NCBI GenBank assembly: GCA_021795395.1
Contig: JAJYPN010000008.1
Location: 1-64,000 of the forward strand
From: Pseudomonadota bacterium
Lineage (GTDB): Bacteria > Pseudomonadota > Gammaproteobacteria > Burkholderiales > Sulfuriferulaceae
DNA length: 64,000 bases
Direction: 5' to 3'
Part shown: positions 1-9,015 of the stretch, one piece after another
How the letters are laid out: every line of letters starts with the position of its first letter
How positions within the stretch are numbered: position 1 is the stretch's first letter
Position numbers and translations under genes: made by a program
The notes under the pieces: model-generated
Seen by the model: only the letters and a program-made list of their open reading frames with translations
What the model was told of the DNA's origin: nothing
Databases searched by the model: none

Positions 1-563
1 ACCAGCAAATCGGCAATGCGGTACATATTGGTCCGTGTCTGCTGTACGAAAAGCGACTCGATAGCAAACCCAGAGACCAGGATATAGGGTGTATTGGCAG
101 GAGCGCCGTTAAGCGTGCCGGGGTTGAACGTAACCGAACTGCATATCGAGTTTTGCCAGCTTTGGCATACCAGACCGGTACCGGTTGCGCCGGCCACGGG
201 AAACCAGATTGCAAAAACGTGATAACCGACGCCGTTGCTCTCGACCAAATCGCTCACGCCGGCAGTCGCGCCATCGAGCTGCACATCGGCCTCGCTTAAT
301 ATCGGATTCAGAGCCGGCTGACCCGGATTGCTGTCGAGGGCATAGGCATGAGCCGGATTCTGATACCAGGCCAATAAGCGTTGCTGGTCGGCGATCAGCT
401 CATTCTGTTGCGTAGTGTTTTCGCCCGGCGCAAACGAGCGATTCAATGCACCGGTTTTTTGCAGATGCGCGACCAGCGTGCCGATCGTCAACGCCAACCC
501 GAGCGACAGGAAGGCTGCGAACAGGATGGCTATATAACCGGACTGATGTTTTCGTATCATCAT
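1..563 (-). CDS. Membrane-anchored pilus-locus protein, incomplete at the left edge
   Basis: Last visible gene of the pilus operon; it continues beyond base 1, so only about 187 residues can be read. Two in-frame ATGs (563 and 560) lie a few bases after the stop of the third prepilin gene. The N-terminus is a short basic stretch (MIRKHQSG) followed by one hydrophobic segment at about residues 9-31, which recalls a pilin leader. It lacks the Glu at mature position 5, so cleavage by the prepilin peptidase is uncertain. The rest is a soluble, probably extracytoplasmic domain with a few Cys. By position it could be a minor pilin or a PilV-like tip or adhesin protein, but no family is recognised. 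Confidence 0.6.
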   Translation of the reverse strand, partial: MMIRKHQSGYIAILFAAFLSLGLALTIGTLVAHLQKTGALNRSFAPGENTTQQNELIADQQRLLAWYQNPAHAYALDSNPGQPALNPILSEADVQLDGATAGVSDLVESNGVGYHVFAIWFPVAGATGTGLVCQSWQNSICSSVTFNPGTLNGAPANTPYILVSGFAIESLFVQQTRTNMYRIADLL

Positions 564-568
564 GATTA

Positions 569-1171
569 TCAATATTTATTAATCAGCATCACAAGATCGG
601 TGCCACTTTGAACGCACGGCATGGTGGCAATTGCAGCCCCTGTCGGCATGGCCGTACCGTTGGTGTAATCGACGCCGTCGCATTTGCTCATTAACGCTTC
701 CTGGTCGTTCACCGGTAGCCCACTGATTACCAGGTCATAACTTTGTACGCCGTAATTTTGAGTAATCCACATATACGCATTGGCAAATCCTGTCTTGGTC
801 AAATCCAGTGCGCCTGTGGCGCCATTCCCTGTACCGACAGCAGAAATAGGCAATGCCGAAATGTAATCCTCGTTGCCATATAATGCGGTCGTGTCCTGCC
901 CGCAAAAGTTACCCGTGGTAGTAGCCAGCGCTTTATTGAACAGCACATCCAGCCTGCTCGGCGCGCAGCCGGTTTTGGCCTCGTACAGCGAGACCGCCTT
1001 GGCGATGTCCTGCGCCTTGGCGAACAGTGCGGTGACTTTGGAATCGTTGCCGCTGGACAAAGCGGTCATTAACCCTGCCGTCAAGATGCCGATGATGGCT
1101 ATCGTAATGATCACTTCGACCAGACTGAAACCGCCTTGCCGGATTTTGCTGCCCAGGTGATACGCATGCAT
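569..1171 (-). CDS. pilS: Type IVb prepilin (third of three)
   Basis: Major or minor pilin subunit of the type IVb-like pilus. It has a 14-residue leader ending in Gly-Gly, cleavage before Phe, then FSLVE with the conserved Glu5, and a hydrophobic helix over about residues 15-40. The C-terminal globular domain has four Cys (C69, C90 and two near the end), enough for pilin disulfides. At 200 residues it is normal for type IVb pilins. Residues 15-69 are identical to those of the neighbouring pilin (1213-1806), whereas the C-terminal domains differ. A GGGG-rich ribosome binding site precedes the ATG. Confidence 0.9.
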   Translation of the reverse strand: MHAYHLGSKIRQGGFSLVEVIITIAIIGILTAGLMTALSSGNDSKVTALFAKAQDIAKAVSLYEAKTGCAPSRLDVLFNKALATTTGNFCGQDTTALYGNEDYISALPISAVGTGNGATGALDLTKTGFANAYMWITQNYGVQSYDLVISGLPVNDQEALMSKCDGVDYTNGTAMPTGAAIATMPCVQSGTDLVMLINKY

Positions 1172-1212
1172 TTTTTTCCCCTTTTCGATTAACGGTCACG
1201 TAGTGTTTGAGC

Positions 1213-1806
1213 TCAATATTTGTTGATCAGCATCACCGCAGTGCCCGATCCGTTGTCCACGCAAGGCATGGTGACGATGGCGTTACCCGGCGGTAGCGGC
1301 GTGCCATTGGTATAATCGACACCGTTGCATTTGCTTATCAAGAGCTGTTCATCCTTCAAGGGAAGACCGCCGATGGCCAGGATGTAATCGTTGATGCCGC
1401 CATAATTGGTATCGATCCAGATAGCCGCTCCGGGAAATCCGACCTTGGTCAAATCCAGCTGATTGGGGTTAGCTGCTATTACAGGCATGGCGGATATATA
1501 ATCTTCGTGACCGTATAAGGCCGTCGTGTCCTGGCCGCAATAGTTATTCGCGGCAGTCGCCAGCGCCTTATTGAACAGCACAGGCAACTGATTGGGCGTG
1601 CAGCCGGTTTTGGCTTCGTACAGCGAGACTGCTTTGGCGATGTCCTGCGCCTTGGCGAACAGCGCGGTGACCTTGGAATCGTTGCCGCTGGACAATGCCG
1701 TCATCAATCCCGCTGTTAATATGCCGATGATGGCGATGGTGATGATCACTTCGACCAGGCTGAAACCGTCTTGCCGGGTTTTGCTGCTTTGCTTGTACGC
1801 ATTCAT
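1213..1806 (-). CDS. pilS: Type IVb prepilin (second of three)
   Basis: Pilin subunit with a 14-residue leader (MNAYKQSSKTRQDG), cleavage before FSLVE, a hydrophobic N-terminal helix, and a Cys-containing globular domain ending ...VMLINKY like its downstream neighbour. It is a close paralogue of the 569-1171 gene: the N-terminal third is identical in protein and nearly so in DNA, then the two diverge. The start has a strong GGGGGGAG ribosome binding site. It probably arose by local duplication followed by gene conversion or selection on the helix. Confidence 0.9.
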   Translation of the reverse strand: MNAYKQSSKTRQDGFSLVEVIITIAIIGILTAGLMTALSSGNDSKVTALFAKAQDIAKAVSLYEAKTGCTPNQLPVLFNKALATAANNYCGQDTTALYGHEDYISAMPVIAANPNQLDLTKVGFPGAAIWIDTNYGGINDYILAIGGLPLKDEQLLISKCNGVDYTNGTPLPPGNAIVTMPCVDNGSGTAVMLINKY

Positions 1807-1848
1807 ACTGGCTCCCCCCTTTTCAATTAAAAAATTTCAATTCAAAAA

Positions 1849-2457
1849 TCAATATCGGCTGATCAACATCCCTACGCTGTTACCGGCGGTCACATAAACG
1901 CAGGCGTTACCATTGTTAAAATCGTGAGGCAGTGCGCTGACGGGCACATTGGTGTAATCGACTCCGTTGCATTTGCCTATTACGGAATTGATGGCGTTGC
2001 CCAGGCCGTAAACTTCCAGTGCATAGTTATTGGAGCTGGTGCCCGACAGATTTTGCCGGATCAGCAGGTCGGCGCCGGAGATGCCGATCTGGCTCAAATA
2101 CACTCCGCTACCGCCGTCGCCGGGCATCGGCGCCATATAATCCTGGTTGCCGTAACTCGCCGTGGTATCCGCGCCGCAAAAGTTGTTCGCCGCTGTCGCC
2201 AGGGTTTTGTCAAACAGCACGGACACATTGTTCGGCACGCAGCCGGTGTTCTTCTTGTACATGGCTACGGCATTGGCGATTTCTTCCATTTTGCTGATGA
2301 CCGCGGCCGTTTTCGTTTCCTCGCTGCCACTGAAAGACGACATGGCCGCCGCCGTAATGATGCCGATGAGGGCTACGGCGATGATCAGTTCGACCAGGCT
2401 GAATCCGGTCTGCAATCCGGGTGGTCGCAATGGGCAAATAGGAATAGGCCGGGTCAT
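1849..2457 (-). CDS. pilS: Type IVb prepilin (first of three)
   Basis: Pilin subunit with an 18-residue leader ending LQTG, cleavage before FSLVE with Glu5, and a hydrophobic helix (about residues 20-42). The globular domain keeps the CxPN...ALFDK-like and FCG.DTTA.YGN motifs of the other two pilins but is clearly more diverged. It overlaps the end of the platform gene by 4 bases (ATGA), so it is translationally coupled to the assembly genes. Which of the three pilins is the main subunit cannot be told from sequence. Confidence 0.9.
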   Translation of the reverse strand: MTRPIPICPLRPPGLQTGFSLVELIIAVALIGIITAAAMSSFSGSEETKTAAVISKMEEIANAVAMYKKNTGCVPNNVSVLFDKTLATAANNFCGADTTASYGNQDYMAPMPGDGGSGVYLSQIGISGADLLIRQNLSGTSSNNYALEVYGLGNAINSVIGKCNGVDYTNVPVSALPHDFNNGNACVYVTAGNSVGMLISRY

Positions 2458-3653
2458 AGTTTCTGTCCGATCTGGATATACATCGGATACAGTGTTACGT
2501 AGAAAAACCCGCTGACTATCAAGCCGCCGAATATTTGCGATAAATAGGTGATCTTGATTTTGAGTATGCCGGTCATGACCTCGACGTCCTGTTCCAGATC
2601 CGAGACCATGCTCAACAAACCTTCCGCCAGGCTGGCGCCTCCTTCCTCCGCGGATTTGACGCCGTTGATCACGTACAAGGGGAAGCCGGCTCGGGTTACC
2701 GCCACGGAAATGGGCACGCCCAGACGCAGGATCTTGTCCATGCGGTTGAACATGTCCTGCGAATCCTGGCGGACGCAGCTTTTCCTGACTACGGCAGCCG
2801 ATTCGTACGCCGATATGCCGCCGGCGTCGTAGAGCAGACCAAAGGAAGTCCAGGCGGAAGAATGATCGGATTTTTCCGAAATCATCCGCCAGTTGTTCCA
2901 GTAGTCGGCCGATTGCTTGACCAACCGGCTGTTCAGCAGTGCGTTACCGGCAAATACCAATAACATCAACATTGCTGCGCCTGCAATTTTGTGTGCCGCC
3001 ACCCATACCGCTACCGCGTTATAAAGAACAATGGCAGGCGGCAGATGCGGGGCATTGCCATTGGACCATTGCGCGAAAAACCGGATCATCGTCGGCGATA
3101 ACCAGCCCATCGCCACGTAAACGCCGATCAATCCGACGATAGCCAATACTTTCATGGGCAGGAATGTCGAACTGATCGCCGAGCGCAAACGCTCGGTACG
3201 CTCGACATCTTCGGATAACCGGATAAACGCCTGGCCTTGCTTGCCGGACGCATCGGCGGCGCGTATCACATTCAGATCGCGTTCCGGGAAGCCGGCGGAA
3301 TGCATCGCGTCGGCGACCTTCGCGCCATCCATCAGGCGCTGTTGCATGAGCCGCAAGGCATTGATCAGCAAGGGGTCGGTAGTAAACGAAATGGCGGCTT
3401 CCATCCCGCTGATCATCGGTTTTCCGGCCTCGAGCCGCTTGCCCATGGTGCGATAAAATCGCACCAGTTCCCGGATATCGAATTTACCCGACAAGCCGTT
3501 GAGCGTGCCCAGTATATCGAAGCGCAACGATGCCACGCGCAAACCGGCACGCTTCAATTTGGCATAAGCGGAATCCGATGTTTCGGCGTAAACCAGACCA
3601 GTGACCGCTTTGGACGACTGGTTATGCGCGTTGTAACGATAGGCGAAATTCAT
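2454..3653 (-). CDS. pilR: Type IVb pilus inner-membrane platform protein (GspF/PilR family)
   Basis: Polytopic inner-membrane protein that carries the pilin and couples it to the assembly ATPase. Of its 399 residues, the first 160 are cytoplasmic (a GspF-type helical domain at about 60-160). Membrane segments lie near 168-186, 222-241 and 372-392, with a second GspF-like helical repeat between the last two. This is the size and layout of R64 PilR/TcpE-type platform proteins. The start lies 1 base after the stop of the ATPase gene, and the stop overlaps the first pilin start. Confidence 0.88.
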   Translation of the reverse strand: MNFAYRYNAHNQSSKAVTGLVYAETSDSAYAKLKRAGLRVASLRFDILGTLNGLSGKFDIRELVRFYRTMGKRLEAGKPMISGMEAAISFTTDPLLINALRLMQQRLMDGAKVADAMHSAGFPERDLNVIRAADASGKQGQAFIRLSEDVERTERLRSAISSTFLPMKVLAIVGLIGVYVAMGWLSPTMIRFFAQWSNGNAPHLPPAIVLYNAVAVWVAAHKIAGAAMLMLLVFAGNALLNSRLVKQSADYWNNWRMISEKSDHSSAWTSFGLLYDAGGISAYESAAVVRKSCVRQDSQDMFNRMDKILRLGVPISVAVTRAGFPLYVINGVKSAEEGGASLAEGLLSMVSDLEQDVEVMTGILKIKITYLSQIFGGLIVSGFFYVTLYPMYIQIGQKL

Positions 3654-3654
3654 G

Positions 3655-5670
3655 TCATCCCCTTTCCGCCCTGATCATCAACTCGTCCATGGACGTGACG
3701 CCTTCGGCGACGAGGTTCAGACCGCGATACCAGATCGTATCGGTCTTGGGCACCCCTTCCTGTTCGATTTTGGATATCGATGCGCCTTCTTCTATGAGCT
3801 GGCGCACATTATTGGCCGGCATGATTTCATAAATCATTTGCCGCCCGCGGTAGCCAAAATCGCCGCAATGCGGACACCCGACAGCGACAAACGGCTTGAA
3901 TTGATGTATGTGCTGTTCCTTGAAGGTTCGTGCCGTTTCCGCCCGGGTATCGGGTATCTTGCAGTAGTCGCATAATTTGGCTACCAGTCGCTGGGCGATC
4001 ACCAGTCGCAGTACCGAGGCGAGCGCATCGCGGTTTGCGCCCAATTCCAGCAGGCGCAATACGGCCTTGGGCGCCGAATTGGTATGCAGGGAAGTAAATA
4101 CCAGATGGCCGGTATTGGCTGCGGCCAGCAAGGTTTTGACCAGTTCCTGATCGTCGCGCACTTCGCCCCACAGGATGACGTCGGGCGCTTCGCGCAACAA
4201 GGCTTTCAAATATTCGCGCCCGACATCGCCTTCGGTCTGGCGCTTGTTGCCGTCCATTTTCGGCCTCGGCAATTCGTGCTGTATCCACATGCCGTTATGG
4301 TATTCGACAGGATTTTCCACCGTGAACACACGGCGCTGTATCGGATTGATTTCACGAAGTATCGAATACATCGTAGTGGTTTTACCCGAGCCGGTAGGGC
4401 CGGTGATCAACACGAGACCGGTCGGCGCGTGGACATTTTTCAATATGATTTCGCGCGATGACGCATCGAACGGCAAGGATGAAAAATCGGTTTCGGTGGA
4501 TTGCCCGTCATTGATACGGATAACCACATTCTTTTTGCCGGTAGGGCTCATGACGGCTTCCATGCGAAAATGAAAGCGTCCGAATATGTCATCGAATTCC
4601 GCCCGGATATCGGGAGGAGAACCGCTGAATTCGATTTTGGCTTCCTGAGGCCCCAGCTTGATCGTTTCGGTCAGCCCGCAAGAGCTGATCAATAATTCCA
4701 TGGTGGAATCGAAGGTTTCGTTTTTCAATACGGTAAAGATCGAACCTTTACCGTCGATCTTGAGACCGATCTGTCCAACCTTGCGCGTAGCCCAAATGAA
4801 GATATCCGATGCGCCCGCATAACAGGCATGGCGCAACAGCGTGCCGATGACGCGGAACACCAGGCCCGGTTCGTCGGTGAGCGTGCCTCTTTGCAAAGCC
4901 TGATGGTAAGCGGTAACCGCTGCCTTGAACGCGGATTCCGTATTAGCGAAATGTTTACGATAGATTTTCAGTATCGTCTGCCCCGAAGCGATCACGATGG
5001 AGGGCTGGTAATCGAAAAACAGATTGCGCGCTTCATTGACGCGCTCTTGCGTATCCACTGCAATCTGTACGCCGCCCTTATTGTTGAAACCTACCAATAT
5101 GTAACCGCTGTAATGAAATTTTGAAATATTATCAATAACGTGCTGTAATTTTTTGACGTCCGCCAAATCCATCGCGTCGGCATCGGCCAAGCTGAAATAT
5201 TCATATCCGGTATGGTAGGCAATGGCCTTTGCAACCATTTCCTGGGACACCAGACCCATATCGCGCACTATGACAGGCAAAGGTTCATGCGTTTCGTTTT
5301 TGCGTTTAAGCGCTTCGCGTACATATTCGCGTTTTGCGCCCAAAGCGATCAGGATGCTTTCCAGCGGTTCACCGGCATATCTTTGCAACTCCTCGTTTTG
5401 TACGTCGAGGGCGGTACGCAGCGATTCGGTCGGTATGGCGGGTTCTGTTGGCGTAATGTCTGGCAGCACGGCACTCGTATCGAACCGCATTTCCTCCGGA
5501 AAAACCGGTATTGTTCCAGCGTTTACGGAGTCGTCGTGCGACAAGGAACTTCGCGCTTCCTGCCCGGTGGCCAATGCGCTCAACGCAGCCTCGGAAAATG
5601 GCGGAATAGGAGTCGCCCTGGATAACGGCTCTTCCTGAACGGTATTTTTTTTCCCCAGATAAATAGCCAT
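3655..5670 (-). CDS. pilQ: Type IVb pilus assembly ATPase (GspE/PilB superfamily; R64 PilQ-type)
   Basis: Hexameric secretion ATPase that powers pilus extension from the cytoplasmic face. It has 671 residues, with a variable N-terminus (1-90), a GspE/MshE-like N-domain (about 100-250) and the ATPase core. Walker A is GPTGSGKT (424-431), followed by an Asp box, an atypical Walker B region DVILWGEVRDD (497-507, with Trp where Val is usual) and a His box (SLHTN, 527-531). The four-Cys zinc site (C567, C570, C599, C602) is intact. The symbol follows the R64 plasmid; it is not the secretin PilQ of type IVa pili. No retraction ATPase is visible here. Confidence 0.92.
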   Translation of the reverse strand: MAIYLGKKNTVQEEPLSRATPIPPFSEAALSALATGQEARSSLSHDDSVNAGTIPVFPEEMRFDTSAVLPDITPTEPAIPTESLRTALDVQNEELQRYAGEPLESILIALGAKREYVREALKRKNETHEPLPVIVRDMGLVSQEMVAKAIAYHTGYEYFSLADADAMDLADVKKLQHVIDNISKFHYSGYILVGFNNKGGVQIAVDTQERVNEARNLFFDYQPSIVIASGQTILKIYRKHFANTESAFKAAVTAYHQALQRGTLTDEPGLVFRVIGTLLRHACYAGASDIFIWATRKVGQIGLKIDGKGSIFTVLKNETFDSTMELLISSCGLTETIKLGPQEAKIEFSGSPPDIRAEFDDIFGRFHFRMEAVMSPTGKKNVVIRINDGQSTETDFSSLPFDASSREIILKNVHAPTGLVLITGPTGSGKTTTMYSILREINPIQRRVFTVENPVEYHNGMWIQHELPRPKMDGNKRQTEGDVGREYLKALLREAPDVILWGEVRDDQELVKTLLAAANTGHLVFTSLHTNSAPKAVLRLLELGANRDALASVLRLVIAQRLVAKLCDYCKIPDTRAETARTFKEQHIHQFKPFVAVGCPHCGDFGYRGRQMIYEIMPANNVRQLIEEGASISKIEQEGVPKTDTIWYRGLNLVAEGVTSMDELMIRAERG

Positions 5671-5678
5671 GATTTATC

Positions 5679-6206
5679 TCATACCCCTATAAACTTTACG
5701 GTTAACGCAACTTCGCCATCCCTGATTTTTATGTTGCTCAGGTAGCCCCCTGTCGCTGGAATTCTCCCAATAAAATCAGACAGGTCATTTAAATTTTGGA
5801 AATTCGCCTTGAGCAGGAAACCGATACGGCTGATCGTCTCGTTGGTCAAGGGAAGCGATTTTTTGACTGTAGCCAAATTAATATCGCCTTGAGCCGCGCT
5901 CTTGATCGTCAGGAGACCCACTGTCAAATGGCTGTCCACAGCCAACTGATACAGCGCCAAACCGCCTCGCGCCAATTCAAGCTTCAAATCTTCCAGACGC
6001 CCATTGCCGACCGGAATAGTCGCAAATACCATTTTCCGGACGATGCGCGCGTTATCCATACGGGCTTGAGCTGCGGACAGGTTCCGCTGCGCATCAGCGA
6101 GTCGGTGTTGCCAGTTCTGACTGAGCAAAGCGATCTTGATCGCAGCGCCGAAGGCTATGGCAGCCACCAATAACAGCCAGGTATTTTTATTTGGTTGCAT
6201 CGTCAT
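5679..6206 (-). CDS. Bitopic pilus assembly protein (PilO/GspM-like, in the PilP position)
   Basis: Small 175-residue protein with one N-terminal membrane segment (about 9-28), a short coiled-coil-like stretch (about 30-60) and a periplasmic domain. This is the architecture of alignment-subcomplex proteins such as PilO or GspM. In R64-type loci this place is taken by PilP, which is similarly small. It overlaps the upstream pilO-like gene by 20 bases. The start could also be Met3 (6200). The role is inferred from layout and context, not from a recognised motif. Confidence 0.65.
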   Translation of the reverse strand: MTMQPNKNTWLLLVAAIAFGAAIKIALLSQNWQHRLADAQRNLSAAQARMDNARIVRKMVFATIPVGNGRLEDLKLELARGGLALYQLAVDSHLTVGLLTIKSAAQGDINLATVKKSLPLTNETISRIGFLLKANFQNLNDLSDFIGRIPATGGYLSNIKIRDGEVALTVKFIGV

Positions 6207-7395
6207 CCCCGAATACTTGCAAAGGGCTATTTGCCGAAGTGCAGTCGTAAGTCGCCTTGATCGAATTCATGGCCGCGGCGATCGTAAATCCGGTAAAACT
6301 ACAGGGTTTCGGAATATTGCTTTTTTGTATCAGCTGGCTGATTTGTGCAGCGGACACTGCGGCATTCTTTTCGCGCAGCGGCAGAATAACGGTGTGATGC
6401 TCACGATCTCGAACCCCGTTGCTTTCAACTGTCGCTCCCTTTTCCCATAATTCGGCAGCATGCCGGATGAGCGATGAGTAATTCACCGATAATGCCGACG
6501 TTAAGGCGGATGGATTGGAGCGTATCCTGGCCAGCATTTCCGCCTGGGCGGATTGGCTTTCGCGGATCAACGATTGCGTTGTCAAATGAATTGCCTGCGT
6601 TTGTCGATACAGATACAGATACATAGCCGACGAGGCCAGCAATGCCATCGCGGATGCCGCCACCGTGCCTTTGATTACTGTCGAAAGCGGCAACCCCATC
6701 ACATCCGCATCGTAGGGATACGCTGGAATGCTTGCCAGCGCAGCAATGAATTCGGTCCCCGTATACAAAGGGACGGCTTCGATATCGACATTGATGCTGT
6801 TTGCGGCAGCGAACGAGGTAATGATTTCGGCAAGGTTGTCAGGCGAAACCGAGGTTTGTACAAACGTACGCCCATTACCGGGATAAGCCATCAGGATCAG
6901 CAAATCGGAGGCGCCGAACAGCACCCCCGTTACGCAGGGCGGAATCAGCTTATCGCCGGCCATGAGGGATTCCAGCGGTAAGGAAAACGGCAATATCCTG
7001 TCTTTGGATGGGACTTTTTCTTCGATTACCGAATAGGCGACGTAACCGGAAGAATGAACGACTACGGAACGCAATTTGTGAAACAGGCCCAGTTCTCTTT
7101 GTACATGGCGGGACGCCTGCGAAGCAGTCATTTTTTTGGGTAAATTGAAACGGTAATCGTCCGCCGTGTCGTCGTCGGGCTTACCCGGCGGCGCATACGC
7201 TGCCGATACCAGCGGCACCCCCTTGATCGGCTCGGCGATATGCTCGACCTTGCCGTCAAGATGAATTTCATAATAAAGATGCACACCCGATTCGATCCGG
7301 CAGTCGAGCACATACCTGTTCGATATCGTATTCGACGAAAGCGGAACGGTGGCGGCCCGTGAACTTCGGCGCAGGAATTCAGGCATCCGCATCAC
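6187..7395 (-). CDS. pilO: Type IVb pilus biogenesis protein, R64 PilO-like
   Basis: 402-residue bitopic inner-membrane protein: a cytoplasmic N-terminal part of about 240 residues, one membrane segment at 242-263, and a periplasmic C-terminal part that starts with a helical stretch. Length and central membrane helix match R64 PilO-type proteins, which bridge the cytoplasmic and periplasmic parts of the machine. Its start overlaps the secretin stop by 4 bases. The assignment rests on architecture and position in the operon. Confidence 0.65.
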   Translation of the reverse strand: MMRMPEFLRRSSRAATVPLSSNTISNRYVLDCRIESGVHLYYEIHLDGKVEHIAEPIKGVPLVSAAYAPPGKPDDDTADDYRFNLPKKMTASQASRHVQRELGLFHKLRSVVVHSSGYVAYSVIEEKVPSKDRILPFSLPLESLMAGDKLIPPCVTGVLFGASDLLILMAYPGNGRTFVQTSVSPDNLAEIITSFAAANSINVDIEAVPLYTGTEFIAALASIPAYPYDADVMGLPLSTVIKGTVAASAMALLASSAMYLYLYRQTQAIHLTTQSLIRESQSAQAEMLARIRSNPSALTSALSVNYSSLIRHAAELWEKGATVESNGVRDREHHTVILPLREKNAAVSAAQISQLIQKSNIPKPCSFTGFTIAAAMNSIKATYDCTSANSPLQVFGDDDATK

Positions 7396-9008
7396 AGGCT
7401 CTCCGCCACCAGAGTATCGGTGTGCTGCGGTACGATAACCGTACTCTGCAATAACAGCACGAGTTCCGATGCCGATTTATCGGCGTTTTCGCCCAACGGC
7501 AAACCCAATACAGGCAGGGCGGTTTTGGCGTTGTTATTGGTGTTTATCCGGATACCGCCCAGAATCACGGTTTCGCCGTTATGTACGATGGTTTGCATGA
7601 GGATGCGTTTTTCGGCGGTTTCGGGTGCCGTGACGGTACCGACGCCGCTGATATTAAAGGTTTGCATGGAAGTGATATCGGTAATGATGGGCGCGAGCGT
7701 AATCTGCGCTTCCTCGTCGCTCAAAATATCCGGCATGACCGACAAGCTCACGCCGCTTGCCGCAAAGCTCGCCATGGCCCCGGCAGTGGCTACGCCCAGG
7801 CCGGCCGACTGGCTGGTAACACTGCCTACATAAGGAACGCTGTTACCGTCGAAAATCGCCACCGGCGAGCGGTTCATGGCAGTAATGGAAGGTTGCGTGA
7901 TCACGGCGACATCCGTGTAGGTCTGGAGCGCATTGATCACGCTGGTGATGGAGGCGGTAGTGAAATTGAGCGTCAACGAAGGATTGACCACATTGGCGGC
8001 ACCCCCGCTCAGGCCTAGCGTCGCCGAAGAGTTTTGCAGGGGGCTCAATACCCGCGACCAGTCGATGCCGTAGCTCATACTGTTGTCGAGCGAAACTTCG
8101 ATGACCGATACCTTTATTTCGACTCGCCGGTCGTTATCGTAGACGAATTGGTTCATGAACCGGTGCATGCGGTTCAATGCGGCACCGTTACCGCGCACCG
8201 TGATGTAACCGGTGTCTTTCGAGACGGAAACCACCGCATTCTGACCGGCTATGGACCGAAAAAACTCGTCTATGCCGCCTTTGATGGCGATATTGCTGAC
8301 GGCCGCCAGCTTGGAAGTCGCATCAAACGTGGCGGAAACGCCGCTGGAGGCGCTGCCCGGCACGCTACCCGGGCCTGTGCTCATGCCGCCGCCGGGCGCT
8401 CCCGCTACCCCTCCCTGCGCTCCGCCGGGCGCTCCCGACGCGGCTCCCGGTGCGCCGCCGGAGCCGCCCGCACCGCTGGAACCACCCACGGAATAATCGG
8501 AATTCAATTGCTCCATCAAGCGGATGGGGATTCTGAAAGTCCAGGCGGCTTGCTCTGCTATCGTAATGCTATGGACCTGATCATCGGTAATGGCGACATA
8601 ACCCGCATTCGCAGCCACTTGCCGAATAGCGGCGGCTATGCTCATATTGCGTACCGAGACCGAAGCTATCCTGTTCTTATCGACGCCGTCGACGAACGAG
8701 ACGGCGTATTTGTTATCGGCGATGGCATCGATTATGCCCAACATCTTACCACTCGCCGTAATCGATACATCGCCCCGGCCGCTGCCGGGAGCGGCTTTCT
8801 CCACAAACCCTCCAGGCAAATCGGCGACCGATTCGACCCTTTTCAAACCGTATACCGGTTTGGTTGCGGCAAATGCGGTGATCGCTGATTGCGTCTTGTC
8901 GTGTACCTGCCTGGACTGCGATGCAGTTGCGCATCCCGTCAGATCGATAATCAGCAGGCATGCCGCGCTTGCCGTCGCGATTCTTATCGGAAGATGCATC
9001 ATTGCCAT
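7392..9008 (-). CDS. pilN: Outer-membrane secretin lipoprotein of the type IVb pilus (PilN-like)
   Basis: Forms the outer-membrane ring through which the pilus exits. The start at 9008 is chosen because AGGAAAC precedes it and because it gives a clean lipoprotein signal with lipobox LTGC (Cys26). A short N0/STN-like region and an N1-type domain (about 60-170) are followed by a Gly/Ala/Pro/Ser-rich linker (about 175-222) and then the C-terminal secretin beta-domain, with the typical VPYVG...SV-like and ...VILGG.R segments. Its 538 residues suit R64 PilN and BfpB-type lipoprotein secretins. The stop overlaps the PilO-like gene. Confidence 0.88.
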   Translation of the reverse strand: MAMMHLPIRIATASAACLLIIDLTGCATASQSRQVHDKTQSAITAFAATKPVYGLKRVESVADLPGGFVEKAAPGSGRGDVSITASGKMLGIIDAIADNKYAVSFVDGVDKNRIASVSVRNMSIAAAIRQVAANAGYVAITDDQVHSITIAEQAAWTFRIPIRLMEQLNSDYSVGGSSGAGGSGGAPGAASGAPGGAQGGVAGAPGGGMSTGPGSVPGSASSGVSATFDATSKLAAVSNIAIKGGIDEFFRSIAGQNAVVSVSKDTGYITVRGNGAALNRMHRFMNQFVYDNDRRVEIKVSVIEVSLDNSMSYGIDWSRVLSPLQNSSATLGLSGGAANVVNPSLTLNFTTASITSVINALQTYTDVAVITQPSITAMNRSPVAIFDGNSVPYVGSVTSQSAGLGVATAGAMASFAASGVSLSVMPDILSDEEAQITLAPIITDITSMQTFNISGVGTVTAPETAEKRILMQTIVHNGETVILGGIRINTNNNAKTALPVLGLPLGENADKSASELVLLLQSTVIVPQHTDTLVAESL

Positions 9009-9015
9009 ATGTTTC

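Noticed and set aside
8034-8888. 284-codon plus-strand frame opposite the secretin gene
   Set aside because: It is antisense to a clear secretin reading frame and shows no domain; the long frame is a by-product of GC-rich codon use.
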